Origin: Paraburkholderia rhynchosiae
GTDB taxonomy: Bacteria; Pseudomonadota; Gammaproteobacteria; Burkholderiales; Burkholderiaceae
Direction of reading: 5' to 3'
Length of the DNA stretch: 64,000 bases
Assembly: GCF_002879865.1 (NCBI RefSeq)
Contig: NZ_PNXY01000020.1
Coordinates: forward strand, 1-64,000
The position numbers and the translations under genes were made by a program. Each line of letters opens with the position of its first letter. The first letter of the stretch is position 1. The notes beneath the pieces were generated by a model. The model was not told the origin of the DNA, did no database searches, and saw only the letters and a program-made list of their open reading frames with translations. This document shows, piece after piece, positions 8,968-17,747 of this stretch.

Positions 8968-9651
8968 TCAGGGCGCCGGGTTCAGCATATATCCCGCGCC
9001 GACCACTGTTTGAATCAGCGCCACGGGAAAATCACGATCGACCTTAGCCCGCAGCCGATGCATGTGCATATCGATGATGTTGCCGCGCGGCTCGAAATCG
9101 TAATGCCATGCGGCTTCGAGCAACATGCTTCGCGTGACGACCTGCCCCGCGCGGCGCGCGAGACACTCGAGCAACAGGAATTCGCGATGCTGCAAGCGCA
9201 GATCGCGTCCGGCGCGGCTTGCAGTGCGCGCCCGGGTATCGAGCATCAGGTCCGCACATTCGAGCCGATCGCTGATCCTGGTACGATCGGCGCGCCGCGC
9301 GAGCGCCTCGATTCTTGCCAGCGCTTCGACGAAAGCATACGGCTTCACGAGATAGTCGTCGCAACCGGCGCGAATCGCCTCCACGCGGTCGTTCAGACCG
9401 CCGATGGCCGACAGCATCAGCACTGGCGTCGTATCCCCACCGGCGCGCAACTGCTGGACGAGGACCAGGCCGTCGAGCGCCGGCAAGCGCCGATCAGTGA
9501 CGATGACGTCATAAATGCCCTCTCGCCCATAGGCGAGCCCGGTCGCGCCGTCGGCCACTGTGTCGACAATCAGACCGCTCTCTGTCAGGCCACGCGCCAG
9601 GAAGCGGCTGGCGCGCATATCGTCTTCGATCAGCAGGATTCGCATGCGCAA
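8968..9651 (-). CDS. OmpR/PhoB-family response regulator (no own kinase gene)
   Basis: 227 residues. The receiver domain has the acidic pocket EDD at 9-11, phospho-acceptor D53 (in VTDRRLP) and conserved K103 (LVKP), so it should be phosphorylatable. The C-terminal winged-helix domain (about 130-225) ends with the usual recognition helix and wing (NIIDMHMHRLRAKVDRDF ... VVGAGYML). It is on the same strand as, and 143 bases upstream of, the efflux operon, and is divergent from a complete regulator/kinase pair that starts at 9798. The most likely role is control of the efflux operon. Its cognate kinase may be the one encoded at 10468-11844, shared with the other regulator; this is inference. 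Confidence 0.9.
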   Translation of the reverse strand: MRMRILLIEDDMRASRFLARGLTESGLIVDTVADGATGLAYGREGIYDVIVTDRRLPALDGLVLVQQLRAGGDTTPVLMLSAIGGLNDRVEAIRAGCDDYLVKPYAFVEALARIEALARRADRTRISDRLECADLMLDTRARTASRAGRDLRLQHREFLLLECLARRAGQVVTRSMLLEAAWHYDFEPRGNIIDMHMHRLRAKVDRDFPVALIQTVVGAGYMLNPAP

Positions 9652-9661
9652 TCGAGGCTTA

Positions 9662-9679
9662 CATTAAAATTTTTTCATG
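9662..9679. promoter_or_regulatory. AT-rich box between divergent regulator genes
   Basis: The plus strand reads CATTAAAATTTTTTCATG. The first seven bases and an internal TTT match the boxes at 8893-8910 and 34750-34767, though the second TTAA half is lost. It sits in the 146-base gap between the two divergent response-regulator genes, 11 bases from one start, where autoregulation would be expected. Weak on its own; worth noting only with the other two. Confidence 0.3.
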
Positions 9680-9797
9680 TTTGCGCGAAACGCTTGTAGC
9701 GCTTCGCACGGCATACTACAGAGATCGTAGGTACGAGCGTAGTGTAAAACGGCCGGCTAACGAAGGTTCGACGCTCTCTTATTTCTGGAAAAAAGGC

Positions 9798-10481
9798 ATG
9801 TCGAAAGTATTGGTCGTCGAGGACGACGAGCACACTCTCGCGGAGATCGTTGAAGCGCTCACCGATCACGGCTGCAACGTTGAAACCACGAGCACCGGCC
9901 GTGACGGTTTGATGCTTGCGGTCGCCAACAGTTATGACGCTATCGTCCTCGATCGTATGTTGCCGGGCGGCCTCGAAGGGCTCGGCATGCTGTCGGCATT
10001 GCGCAGCGCCGGCGTGCTGACGCCGGTGCTGATCCTGAGCGCGCTGTCCGCGGTCGACGAACGTGTGCGCGGTTTGCGCGCCGGTGGAGACGACTATCTG
10101 ACCAAGCCGTTTGAGTTCATCGAACTGACGGCGCGGCTCGATGCGTTGATGCGCCGTCGCGAGACGGCCCCCGGTGTGCAGGAGTACCTGGTCGGCGCGC
10201 TGCGTCTCGACCCGCTTAAACGCGAGGTGACTCGCGCCGGCCGCCCGGTACCGCTGCTGCCGCGCGAGTACCGGCTGCTCGAATACCTGATGCAGCACGA
10301 AGGCCAGGTGGTGAGCCGCACCATGCTGTTCGAAGCGGTATGGGACTACAGGCTCGACGAGCGTACCAACGTGATCGACGTGCACATCAGCCGCCTCAGA
10401 AAGAAGCTCGACCCGGACGGGACGGCTCCGATGATCGACACAGTGCGCGGTTCAGGGTACATGCTACATGCGCCTGAATGA
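9798..10481 (+). CDS. OmpR/PhoB-family response regulator
   Basis: 227 residues from the ATG at 9798 (MSKVLVVEDDEHT). The frame is open to 9681, but receiver domains begin only a few residues before the first strand. The acidic pair at 9-10, phospho-acceptor D52 (LDRMLP) and K103 (LTKP) are all present. The DNA-binding winged helix occupies about 130-225 and ends DTVRGSGYML. It overlaps the following kinase gene by 14 bases, a standard coupled regulator/kinase unit. It is closely similar in arrangement to the pair at 32062-34153, which suggests the two systems are paralogues. The signal and target genes are unknown; the neighbouring efflux operon is the obvious candidate. Confidence 0.9.
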   Translation: MSKVLVVEDDEHTLAEIVEALTDHGCNVETTSTGRDGLMLAVANSYDAIVLDRMLPGGLEGLGMLSALRSAGVLTPVLILSALSAVDERVRGLRAGGDDYLTKPFEFIELTARLDALMRRRETAPGVQEYLVGALRLDPLKREVTRAGRPVPLLPREYRLLEYLMQHEGQVVSRTMLFEAVWDYRLDERTNVIDVHISRLRKKLDPDGTAPMIDTVRGSGYMLHAPE

Positions 10482-11844
10482 ACTGCACCGCACCACCGGC
10501 TTTCGCCTCGCTACACTGTTTCTCGTGCTGTTCGGCGTGATCGCAATGCTGCTGTTCGGTTACCTGTACCGCGAGATCACCGGCTTTGAACAGGAACGCA
10601 TCGACGACTGGCTGATTCGTGAGCACGCAGAGTTGAAGCGCGAAGCGCCCGATGAACTGGCCGCCCGATTCGAACATCAGAACCGGTTCGATCCGCGCCA
10701 CCAGCGTCCCTTCGGCCTGTTCGAAGCCAGCGGCAAACATCTTGCCGGCGGCTATGCGGGCGATCGGCCGGCGATCCCCGTATTCGACAAGCCTTTTTCG
10801 ATGCGCCTCGCAAATGTGGCGGGTCACCCGCCCGGCCGATGCATCGCCGCGCACGTGGCTGATAGCCGCATCGCTTTGCAATGTCAGGACACCCTCGAGC
10901 TCGACCACTTCGACGACGAACTGGTGCAAGCGCTGCTTTCCACCGCAATGATCACGCTTGTGATCGGCCTGATCGGCGCGAGCCTGATTGGCATCTCGGC
11001 GATGCGGCGCCTGGATGCGGTGACCGCATCGATCGAGGAAATCGTCGCCGGCAACCTCAGCAGGCGTTTGCCAGTGCATTCGAAACGCGACGACGTGGAT
11101 CGTCTCGTTGGCGTCGTGAACAGGATGCTCGACGAAATCGAGCGCCTGATGAGCGAGGTCAAAGGGGTGTGCGATGCGATCGCGCACGATCTGCGTACGC
11201 CGCTTACACGCATGCTGGGCGGCCTCGAACGGGCACAACGGCGCGCCAGAACGGAGCCGGAATATCGCGCGGCGATCGAGGAAGCCATTCTTGAAACCGC
11301 CGGCCTTTTGCGCACCTTCAATGCGTTGATGCGGATATCTGAAATTGAAAGCGGAGTGCGCCGCGCGGGCTTCACTGCGGTCGATCTGGCCGCTGTCGCC
11401 GATGACGTTTTCGAATTCTACGAACCGACTGCCGAAGACAAGCAGATCGCATTTAAACTCGCGCGGACTGTGTCCGGCCCGCTGGAAATCCAGGGAGATC
11501 CGAATCTGCTATTCGAGGCGCTGGCCAATCTGGTGGAGAACGCCGTCAAGTTTGCACCGCATGGCGGAGCCGTGCAGGTGACGCTGTGGCACGACGAACG
11601 AGGATCCGGCGTGACCGTACGCGATGATGGACCCGGCATCGCGCCGAGAGAGCGCGATGCCGTCCTGCGCCGTTTCTATCGTGGAGAGGCGAGCCGTCAT
11701 ACGCCCGGCAGCGGCTTGGGGCTCAGTCTTGCGACCGCCGTGGCCGGCATGCACGGCATGATCCTGTCTTTCCACGACCCGGACGTCGGTTGCGAGATCA
11801 GTCTGTTCAAACCTACGCAGAGTCAACTGGCAGATAGCCGATGA
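10468..11844 (+). CDS. Two-component sensor histidine kinase
   Basis: 458 residues. Membrane helix 1 is at about 14-34 and helix 2 at about 154-178, enclosing a periplasmic domain of roughly 120 residues with two cysteines (124 and 139). A HAMP linker follows (RRLDAVTASIEEIVAGNLSRRLP). The HisKA dimerisation domain has the phospho-acceptor H240 in IAHDLRTPL. The HATPase domain has the N box LANLVENAVKF, the G1 box DDGPGIAP and the G2 box GSGLGLSLA. All catalytic elements are intact. It should phosphorylate the regulator encoded immediately upstream and perhaps the divergent one. The 14-base overlap with the upstream gene indicates co-translation. Confidence 0.92.
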   Translation: MRLNELHRTTGFRLATLFLVLFGVIAMLLFGYLYREITGFEQERIDDWLIREHAELKREAPDELAARFEHQNRFDPRHQRPFGLFEASGKHLAGGYAGDRPAIPVFDKPFSMRLANVAGHPPGRCIAAHVADSRIALQCQDTLELDHFDDELVQALLSTAMITLVIGLIGASLIGISAMRRLDAVTASIEEIVAGNLSRRLPVHSKRDDVDRLVGVVNRMLDEIERLMSEVKGVCDAIAHDLRTPLTRMLGGLERAQRRARTEPEYRAAIEEAILETAGLLRTFNALMRISEIESGVRRAGFTAVDLAAVADDVFEFYEPTAEDKQIAFKLARTVSGPLEIQGDPNLLFEALANLVENAVKFAPHGGAVQVTLWHDERGSGVTVRDDGPGIAPRERDAVLRRFYRGEASRHTPGSGLGLSLATAVAGMHGMILSFHDPDVGCEISLFKPTQSQLADSR

Positions 11845-12108
11845 CCGACCGGGTGGATGAGGTCCACCTTGAGACCCATTTCGGTGCAGCCAATCAGGTT
11901 ATCGCGAACAGCTGGAACATGATTCCCATTCTGGCTGCCGATTGTGGGGAACTGTCAGCACGGGGCAGCCGTGACGTGTGAGAACACCATGTGGATCCTT
12001 GGCATGGCGGGTTCGTCAGTGACGCCGGCAAGCTAAATTTCTGTTGACGGATGTTTTGACGGTGACCGATAGTCACTGCCGAAAGATCTGTTAATTCCAG
12101 GCTCCCGC

Positions 12109-12855
12109 GTGAAAGACACAACCCGCTCACCCTCATCGCGCGCTGACCATGTTTACTTCAGCGTGCGGGACGATATCTTCGACATGCGCCTGCTTCCTGG
12201 CGATCGTATGACCGAAGGCAGCATCGCCGATCGCTTCGGCGTATCGCGCACACCGGCGCGCGAGGCGCTGCAACGTCTTCAAAGCGATGGACTGATGCGC
12301 GGCTATGTACGCGGCGGCTGGGAAGTCGTGCCGATCGACTTCAAGCGCTTTGACGATCTGTACGAAATGCGCAAGCTGATAGAAACGTTTTCTGTGACCC
12401 GGCTCTTTGACGCGGACGGCGCCCTGTCCGCCACGGCGTCGCAAATGCTGGAGCGGCTCGACCGCATCTGGAACGTCCCTCACGCGCAACGCATTCGTGA
12501 CGGCCGGGAGATGGTGGCGCTTGACGAAGCCTTCCACGAGGCGCTTGTCGTTGCCGCCGGCAATGCAGAGTTGAGCGCCGCAATGCAGCGCGTGACCGAC
12601 CGCATCCGCGTGGTGCGGCGGCTCGACCTCGTATACGGCGACTGCATCGACGACACCTACGACGAACATATTGCGATTCTTGCCGCCATCCGCGATCTTG
12701 CCGCCGACCGTGCTGTCGAGTTGTTGGGCCGGCACATAGAAGGAAGCAGGGCCGAGGTGCGCACACTGACCACCGAGCGCCTGCAACGCGCCCGCACCGC
12801 ATCGGAGCCTCACAGTGCTCCGTATGCACCACCGAGGTTGCGGGGCACCATCTAG
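12109..12855 (+). CDS. GntR-family regulator, FadR/FCD subgroup
   Basis: 248 residues from a GTG at 12109; no better start precedes the HTH and no strong ribosome site is visible. The N-terminal winged helix contains LLPGDRMTEGSIADRFGVSRTPAREALQRLQSDGLM, the GntR hallmark. The C-terminal all-helical FCD ligand-binding domain follows, with the metal-binding pattern D..FHEALVVAAGN and a later DEHIAILAAI. Such proteins usually repress nearby catabolic genes until a small carboxylate binds. It directly precedes, in the same direction, a cluster for an amidohydrolase, a dicarboxylate-type carrier, an ABC importer and an amidase, and is probably its local repressor. A TGTATACA site at 12955 is a candidate operator. 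Confidence 0.88.
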   Translation: MKDTTRSPSSRADHVYFSVRDDIFDMRLLPGDRMTEGSIADRFGVSRTPAREALQRLQSDGLMRGYVRGGWEVVPIDFKRFDDLYEMRKLIETFSVTRLFDADGALSATASQMLERLDRIWNVPHAQRIRDGREMVALDEAFHEALVVAAGNAELSAAMQRVTDRIRVVRRLDLVYGDCIDDTYDEHIAILAAIRDLAADRAVELLGRHIEGSRAEVRTLTTERLQRARTASEPHSAPYAPPRLRGTI

Positions 12856-12954
12856 TAACACGCACTGGGGAGTCCGCATTTCTTAAGCGCCCTCCGCACT
12901 CGGCCTTTGCGGGGACTTCGCACGTTGGCATGGTATTCGCATATGCACTGGCTA

Positions 12955-12962
12955 TGTATACA
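12955..12962. promoter_or_regulatory. Candidate GntR-type operator (TGTATACA)
   Basis: A perfect 8-base palindrome in the gap after the GntR gene, with an AT-rich surround (CTATGTATACAAG). FadR-subgroup GntR regulators often recognise GT-N-AC palindromes of the TTGTATACAA type. If it is real, it argues that translation of the next gene starts at 12984 and not at the earlier in-frame ATGs at 12930 and 12954. Short, so chance occurrence cannot be excluded. Confidence 0.35.
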
Positions 12963-12983
12963 AGCAAAAGCCCCGTGCGTCCG

Positions 12984-14594
12984 ATGCCTTCTGAATTCCT
13001 GAACCCGAGCCGCGGAACCCGCGGCATGGCGGTTGCGCCTCACGCGCTCGCCGCACAGAGCGCTCTCGCGATCCTGCGTGAGGGCGGCAACGCCATCGAA
13101 GCGATGATTGCCGCGGCCGCGACGATTGCGGTCGTCTATCCGCACATGAACAGCATTGGCGGAGATGGCTTCTGGCTGATCTCGCGTCCCGGCGCCGAGC
13201 CGGTCGGCATCGAAGCGTGTGGCGCGGCGGCGCTGGCCGCGACCATCGACGAATACCGTTCGCGCGGGCTGTCGGCCATTCCGGTGCGCGGCCCACTCGC
13301 AGCCAATACGGTGGCCGGCACGGTGTCTGGCTGGCAGCGCGCATATCGCTGGTCGGCCGAAACGCTCGGCGGCAGGTTGCCGGTCGAACGCCTGCTCGAA
13401 GACGCGATCCATTACGCGAAACAGGGCGTACCGGTTACGCGGAGCCACTCGCAGTGTGTCGAAAGTCGCCTCGGCGAATTGCGCCCGATCGCGGGTTTCA
13501 CCGAAACTTTTCTGCATGGAGCTGGCGTGCCCCTCGCCGGCGAGCGCTTCGTTGCGCCACGTCTTGCCGCCACGCTCGAACGTCTGGCCGACGCGGGCTT
13601 CGACGACTTCTATCGCGGCGACCTCGCGCGTAGCATCGCGAGCGATCTTCAGGCGGCCGGCTCTCTGCTAAGTCTTCCGGACCTTGAACGGCACGAGGCG
13701 CGCCTGCGAACGCCGCTAGCACTGGAGCACTCGCTGGGTACGATCTACAACATGCCGCCGCCCACGCAAGGGCTGGTGTCGCTGCTGATTTTAGGCATTC
13801 TCGATCGCGTGCTGACGAAGGACATGGATCCGCTGGGTCCCGAATTCGTGCATGCGTGCGTCGAAGCGACCAAGCTCGCGTTCGCCGTGCGCGATGCCGA
13901 GATCACCGATCCGGATCACATGCGCGTCGATCCGCGTGAGCTGTTGAAGCCGGCCGCGCTCGACGCAATGACCGCGCAAGTGTCGCTCACGCAAGCCGCG
14001 CCGTGGGGCGCCGGCCGCGGGCCGGGCGATACGGTGTGGCTCGGCGTGACCGACGGCAACGGCGTCGCGGTGAGCTTCATCCAGAGTATCTATCACGAGT
14101 TCGGCAGCGGGATCGTGCTGGCGAAGTCGGGCATCAACTGGCAGAACCGCGGCTGCAGTTTCTCGCTCGATGAGCGCGCACGTAATCCGCTGATGCCGCT
14201 GCGCCGGCCTTTTCATACGCTGAACCCGGCGCTCGCACGTTTTGCCGACGGCCGCACGATGGTCTACGGCAACATGGGCGGCGACGGTCAGCCGCAATCT
14301 CAAAGCGCGGTGTTCTCGCGTATCGCGACGTTCGGCTGGAATCCGCAAGCCGCGATCGACGCGCCGCGTTGGCTGCTGGGCCGTACCTGGGGCCAGTCGA
14401 CCGACACGCTCAAGCTCGAAGCGCGTTTCGCGCCGGGCACCGTCGCGCGGCTCGAGGCGCTCGGCCATGAAGTCGAGACGATGCAGGTCTATGACGAAGC
14501 AATGGGGCATGCCGGCGCAATCGTTCGGTATCCCGATGGATTGATCGAAGCGGGCTACGACCCGCGCAGTGACGGGGCAGCCGCGGGCTGGTAG
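12984..14594 (+). CDS. Gamma-glutamyltransferase-family Ntn hydrolase (possible oxamate amidohydrolase, HpxW-like)
   Basis: 536 residues from the ATG at 12984; two earlier in-frame ATGs overlap a likely operator. The protein has the Ggt fold signature near the N-terminus (ALAAQSALAILREGGNAIEAMIA and NSIGGDGFWL). The autocleavage site precedes Thr350 in GDTVWLGV, which would become the N-terminal nucleophile of the small subunit. The later segment SFIQSIYHEFGSGIVL replaces the usual glutathione-type lid. There is no signal peptide, unlike periplasmic Ggt. Such cytosolic members include oxamate amidohydrolase of allantoin breakdown and other amide hydrolases. The neighbouring oxalate/formate-type carrier and amidase fit an amide-to-carboxylate pathway, but the substrate is inferred. 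Confidence 0.8.
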   Translation: MPSEFLNPSRGTRGMAVAPHALAAQSALAILREGGNAIEAMIAAAATIAVVYPHMNSIGGDGFWLISRPGAEPVGIEACGAAALAATIDEYRSRGLSAIPVRGPLAANTVAGTVSGWQRAYRWSAETLGGRLPVERLLEDAIHYAKQGVPVTRSHSQCVESRLGELRPIAGFTETFLHGAGVPLAGERFVAPRLAATLERLADAGFDDFYRGDLARSIASDLQAAGSLLSLPDLERHEARLRTPLALEHSLGTIYNMPPPTQGLVSLLILGILDRVLTKDMDPLGPEFVHACVEATKLAFAVRDAEITDPDHMRVDPRELLKPAALDAMTAQVSLTQAAPWGAGRGPGDTVWLGVTDGNGVAVSFIQSIYHEFGSGIVLAKSGINWQNRGCSFSLDERARNPLMPLRRPFHTLNPALARFADGRTMVYGNMGGDGQPQSQSAVFSRIATFGWNPQAAIDAPRWLLGRTWGQSTDTLKLEARFAPGTVARLEALGHEVETMQVYDEAMGHAGAIVRYPDGLIEAGYDPRSDGAAAGW

Positions 14595-14705
14595 ACGCAC
14601 ACGCGCGCTTTTTTCAATCAGATTGCAGGTCCGGCCTTCGAGGCCCGGAGGACGCTGCACGTCTGCCGGTCGCCGGCAGGCATTCGCTCAGTAAATGGAG
14701 TCACC

Positions 14706-16028
14706 ATGACCACACGCTTGCAATCTTCTTTGCAACCTATCGCATCGGCGGAACCCGGCGCCACTTCGTCGGGCAGGACGCATAACCGCTGGCTTCAGCT
14801 CGCGCTGGGTCTCGTCTGCATGATGGCGATTTCGAGTCCGCAATATGTATGGACACTGATGACCAAACCGCTCGCCGCGAAGCTCGGCGTTGCGTTACCT
14901 GAACTGCAAGTCACGTTTTCGCTGCTGATCATATTGCAGACGTTTTTCTCGCCATTTCAGGGCAAGCTGATCGACCGCTTCGGGCCGCGCATGCTGATCT
15001 CGATCGGCACGGTAATGTCGGGCCTGAGCTGGGTGCTGGCCTCGCAGGTTCATAGCGCGCCGATGCTCTATCTGACCTACGGTCTGGTGGGCGGGCTGGG
15101 CACAGGCATCGTGTATGTCGGCGTGGTGGGGCTGATGGTGCGCTGGTTCCCGTCCAATCGCGGCTTCGCGGCGGGCGCGGTCGCGGCCGGCTATGGCATG
15201 GGCGCGATCGTCACGACCTTTCCGATCGCCTCGTCGCTACAGGCGCGCGGCATCGACGCCACGCTGTGGATCTTCGGCATCGCGTTCGCGGTGGTCGGTC
15301 TGCTGGCTTCGCAAGGTTTGCGGGTGCCGCCTTCGTACGACGCCGCCGCTCCTTCTGATTCGGCTGCTTCCGCCGGTTCGGTTTGCGCGCCGACGGCCAT
15401 GAATTTTCGTCCTTCGCAGACGTTAAAGACGCCGCTCTTCTGGCTGATGTTCGCGATGATGACCATGATGTCCACGTCGGGCCTGATGGTCACCTCGCAG
15501 ATGGCCACCTTCGCCGCCGACTTCGGCGTGACCAAAGTGCTCGTCTTCGGCATGGCCGCCTTGCCGCTGGCGTTGACGATCGACCGCTTCACAAACGGGC
15601 TCACGCGGCCGCTGTTCGGCTGGGTGTCGGACAAGGTGGGACGCGAGAACACGATGTTTTTCGCGTTCGCGCTCGAAGGCGTGGCCATGGCGCTGTGGCT
15701 GCTCACGCGCGATAACGCCGTGTTGTTCGTCCTGCTGTCGGGCGTCGTGTTCTTCGGCTGGGGCGAAATCTTCTCGCTGTTTCCGTCGACGCTCACGGAC
15801 ACTTTCGGTACGCGGCACGCCACCGAGAACTACGGCTGGCTGTATATCTCGCAAGGGATCGGGTCGATCTTCGGCGGCCCGCTCGCCGCATTGATGCATC
15901 AGCACGCGGGAGGCTGGGTGCCGGTGTTTTCGACGGCGATCACGCTCGACATCGTTACCGCGCTGCTCGCCATTGCAGTGCTCAAGCCGATGCGCCGGCG
16001 CTTCCTGGCGACACAGCGGGGCGCCTGA
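14706..16028 (+). CDS. MFS transporter, oxalate/formate antiporter (OFA) family
   Basis: 440 residues with twelve predicted membrane segments. It shows the OFA features: an N-terminal WLQLALGLVCMMAISSPQYVWTLMTKPL helix, the loop LIDRFGPRMLISIG, and a C-half loop with GWVSDKVGREN. GGAGTCACC before the ATG at 14706 is a good ribosome site. OFA members exchange small dicarboxylates or monocarboxylates such as oxalate and formate across the inner membrane. In this cluster it could import the substrate or export the carboxylate released by the Ggt-like hydrolase upstream. It lies 111 bases after that gene and 50 bases before the ABC genes, all in the same direction, consistent with one operon. Confidence 0.85.
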   Translation: MTTRLQSSLQPIASAEPGATSSGRTHNRWLQLALGLVCMMAISSPQYVWTLMTKPLAAKLGVALPELQVTFSLLIILQTFFSPFQGKLIDRFGPRMLISIGTVMSGLSWVLASQVHSAPMLYLTYGLVGGLGTGIVYVGVVGLMVRWFPSNRGFAAGAVAAGYGMGAIVTTFPIASSLQARGIDATLWIFGIAFAVVGLLASQGLRVPPSYDAAAPSDSAASAGSVCAPTAMNFRPSQTLKTPLFWLMFAMMTMMSTSGLMVTSQMATFAADFGVTKVLVFGMAALPLALTIDRFTNGLTRPLFGWVSDKVGRENTMFFAFALEGVAMALWLLTRDNAVLFVLLSGVVFFGWGEIFSLFPSTLTDTFGTRHATENYGWLYISQGIGSIFGGPLAALMHQHAGGWVPVFSTAITLDIVTALLAIAVLKPMRRRFLATQRGA

Positions 16029-16078
16029 TTCCACTCGCCGTGTGCCGCAATGCATTCCGAAACGTCGTCGAGGAACAC

Positions 16079-16855
16079 ATGCCAATTCAACTTGCGTTAC
16101 GCAATATCCGCAAATCGTTTTCGAACAAACTCGGCTCCGTCGACGTGCTCGGCGGTCTGACCTTCGATATCCATGAGCGCGATTTCGTCAGCATCATCGG
16201 GCCTTCGGGCTGCGGCAAAACGACGGTGTTCAACGTGATCGCCGGCCTGCTCGAAGCAGATAGCGGCGATATCGTCTATCGCGGGCAAAGCGTCGATGGC
16301 TTACGCGGCAAGGTCGGTTACATGATGCAGCGCGACCTGCTGCTGCCGTGGCGCACCGTGCTGCAAAACGTGCTGATCGGACCGGAGCTCTCGACGATGC
16401 CTGCCGCACAGGCACGCGACATGGCGATGGAATACCTCAATACGTATGGCCTCGCGGGCTTCGAGAATGCCTATCCGCGCATGCTGTCGGGCGGCATGCG
16501 TCAGCGCGTGGCGTTGATCCGCACGCTCATCAACGATCCCGACATCATCCTGCTCGACGAGCCGTTTTCGGCGCTCGACTACCAGACGCGTCTGTATCTG
16601 GAAGGCGTGTTGATGGAAGCGGTCGAAACGTTTCACAAGACAGTGGTGCTCGTCACGCACGACATCGACGAAGCGGTCGCTTTATCGAAGCGCGTCGTCG
16701 TACTTGGCGGCCGGCCTTCGCAGGTGAAGAAGATCTACGACATCGACATCGCCGCGCGCTCGCCGATTGGCGCTCGCAGCGATCCCAACTTTGCGGGTTA
16801 CTTCCACGCGTTGTGTGGCGAGCTCGACATTCAGACGGAGGTGAAGGCAGCATGA
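16079..16855 (+). CDS. ABC transporter ATP-binding protein (SsuB/TauB type)
   Basis: 258 residues from the ATG at 16079, preceded by GAGGA. Walker A is GPSGCGKTT, the Q-loop sits in GYMMQRDLLLPWRTV, the signature is LSGGMRQRVAL, Walker B is IILLDEPFSALD, and the switch histidine is in VTHDIDEAV. The Q-loop followed by LLPW is typical of nitrate, sulfonate and pyrimidine-precursor importers. It energises uptake together with the permease (4-base ATGA overlap) and the binding protein downstream. Length and motifs are complete. Confidence 0.92.
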   Translation: MPIQLALRNIRKSFSNKLGSVDVLGGLTFDIHERDFVSIIGPSGCGKTTVFNVIAGLLEADSGDIVYRGQSVDGLRGKVGYMMQRDLLLPWRTVLQNVLIGPELSTMPAAQARDMAMEYLNTYGLAGFENAYPRMLSGGMRQRVALIRTLINDPDIILLDEPFSALDYQTRLYLEGVLMEAVETFHKTVVLVTHDIDEAVALSKRVVVLGGRPSQVKKIYDIDIAARSPIGARSDPNFAGYFHALCGELDIQTEVKAA

Positions 16856-17706
16856 CCCAATCCGCTTCCATGGAGAAATCTTTGCCGGCCCGGCGTGCGC
16901 CGAAAGCTCCCGTGCGGTTCGTGCTCGACAGCGGCTGGGGCCGTTCGCTGTTGCAACTGGCGGCAGTAATCGCGTTCTTCGCGGTATGGGAAAGCGCTGC
17001 GCGCCTGGGCTGGGTATCGAATTTCCTCGTCGGTTCGCCGTCGAAAATTTTCGCCGCGCTGCTACGCGACATGCAATCGCATCAGCTTTTCATCGACACC
17101 GGCTATACGCTCTTCGAAGCCATTCTCGGCTTCGTGTTCGGCACGGCAGTCGGTTCTGTATGCGGACTCGCGCTGTGGTATTCGCCGTTCGTCGCGCGGC
17201 TGATCGAGCCGTTCATCGTCGCGATCAACAGTGTGCCGAAGATCGCTTTTGCACCGATCGTGATTCTGTGGTTCGGCACCGGGCTCATCTCCAAGGTCGC
17301 GCTGGCTATTTCGCTGACCGCAATCGTCGCGCTGATTGCCGCCTATGAGGCGGCGAAAGACGCCGATCCCGACCTGCAGGCGCTGCTCGTCACGCTCGGC
17401 GCGAACAAGAACGACGTGTTCATGAAAGTGGTGGTGCCGTTCACGCTGCCCTACGTGATCTCCACGTTTCGCATCAACGTCGGCTTCGGTCTGGTGGGCG
17501 CGGTGGTGGGCGAGTTCATCTCATCGGAGAAAGGCCTCGGACACATGATCTTCACCGCGTCCAGCCTCTACGACCTCAACACCGTGTGGGAGGGCCTGTT
17601 CGTCCTGATGGCGATCGGCTTCGTCCTTTACTTCCTGATCGATATGGTCGAGCGCAAGCTGCTGCCGTGGCGGCAGGCGTCGAACACGACCACGCTCAGG
17701 GTTTAA
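16852..17706 (+). CDS. ABC transporter permease (SsuC/TauC type)
   Basis: 284 residues starting at the ATG that overlaps the ATPase stop. Six membrane segments are predicted. The EAA loop is present as EAAKDADPDLQALLVTLGANKNDVFMKVVVPFTLPYVIS, which docks to the ATPase, and the N-terminal part reads WESAARLGWVSNFLVGSPSKI, typical of the SsuC/TauC/ThiX class. It forms the inner-membrane channel of the importer encoded here. The reading frame is open much further upstream inside the ATPase gene, but the overlap start is the natural one. The class handles sulfonates, nitrate, pyrimidine precursors or amides, so the substrate is left open. Confidence 0.9.
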   Translation: MTQSASMEKSLPARRAPKAPVRFVLDSGWGRSLLQLAAVIAFFAVWESAARLGWVSNFLVGSPSKIFAALLRDMQSHQLFIDTGYTLFEAILGFVFGTAVGSVCGLALWYSPFVARLIEPFIVAINSVPKIAFAPIVILWFGTGLISKVALAISLTAIVALIAAYEAAKDADPDLQALLVTLGANKNDVFMKVVVPFTLPYVISTFRINVGFGLVGAVVGEFISSEKGLGHMIFTASSLYDLNTVWEGLFVLMAIGFVLYFLIDMVERKLLPWRQASNTTTLRV

Positions 17707-17747
17707 CGCATTTCCGGCAGTCCAATCACTTCATCCAGGGACAGACG

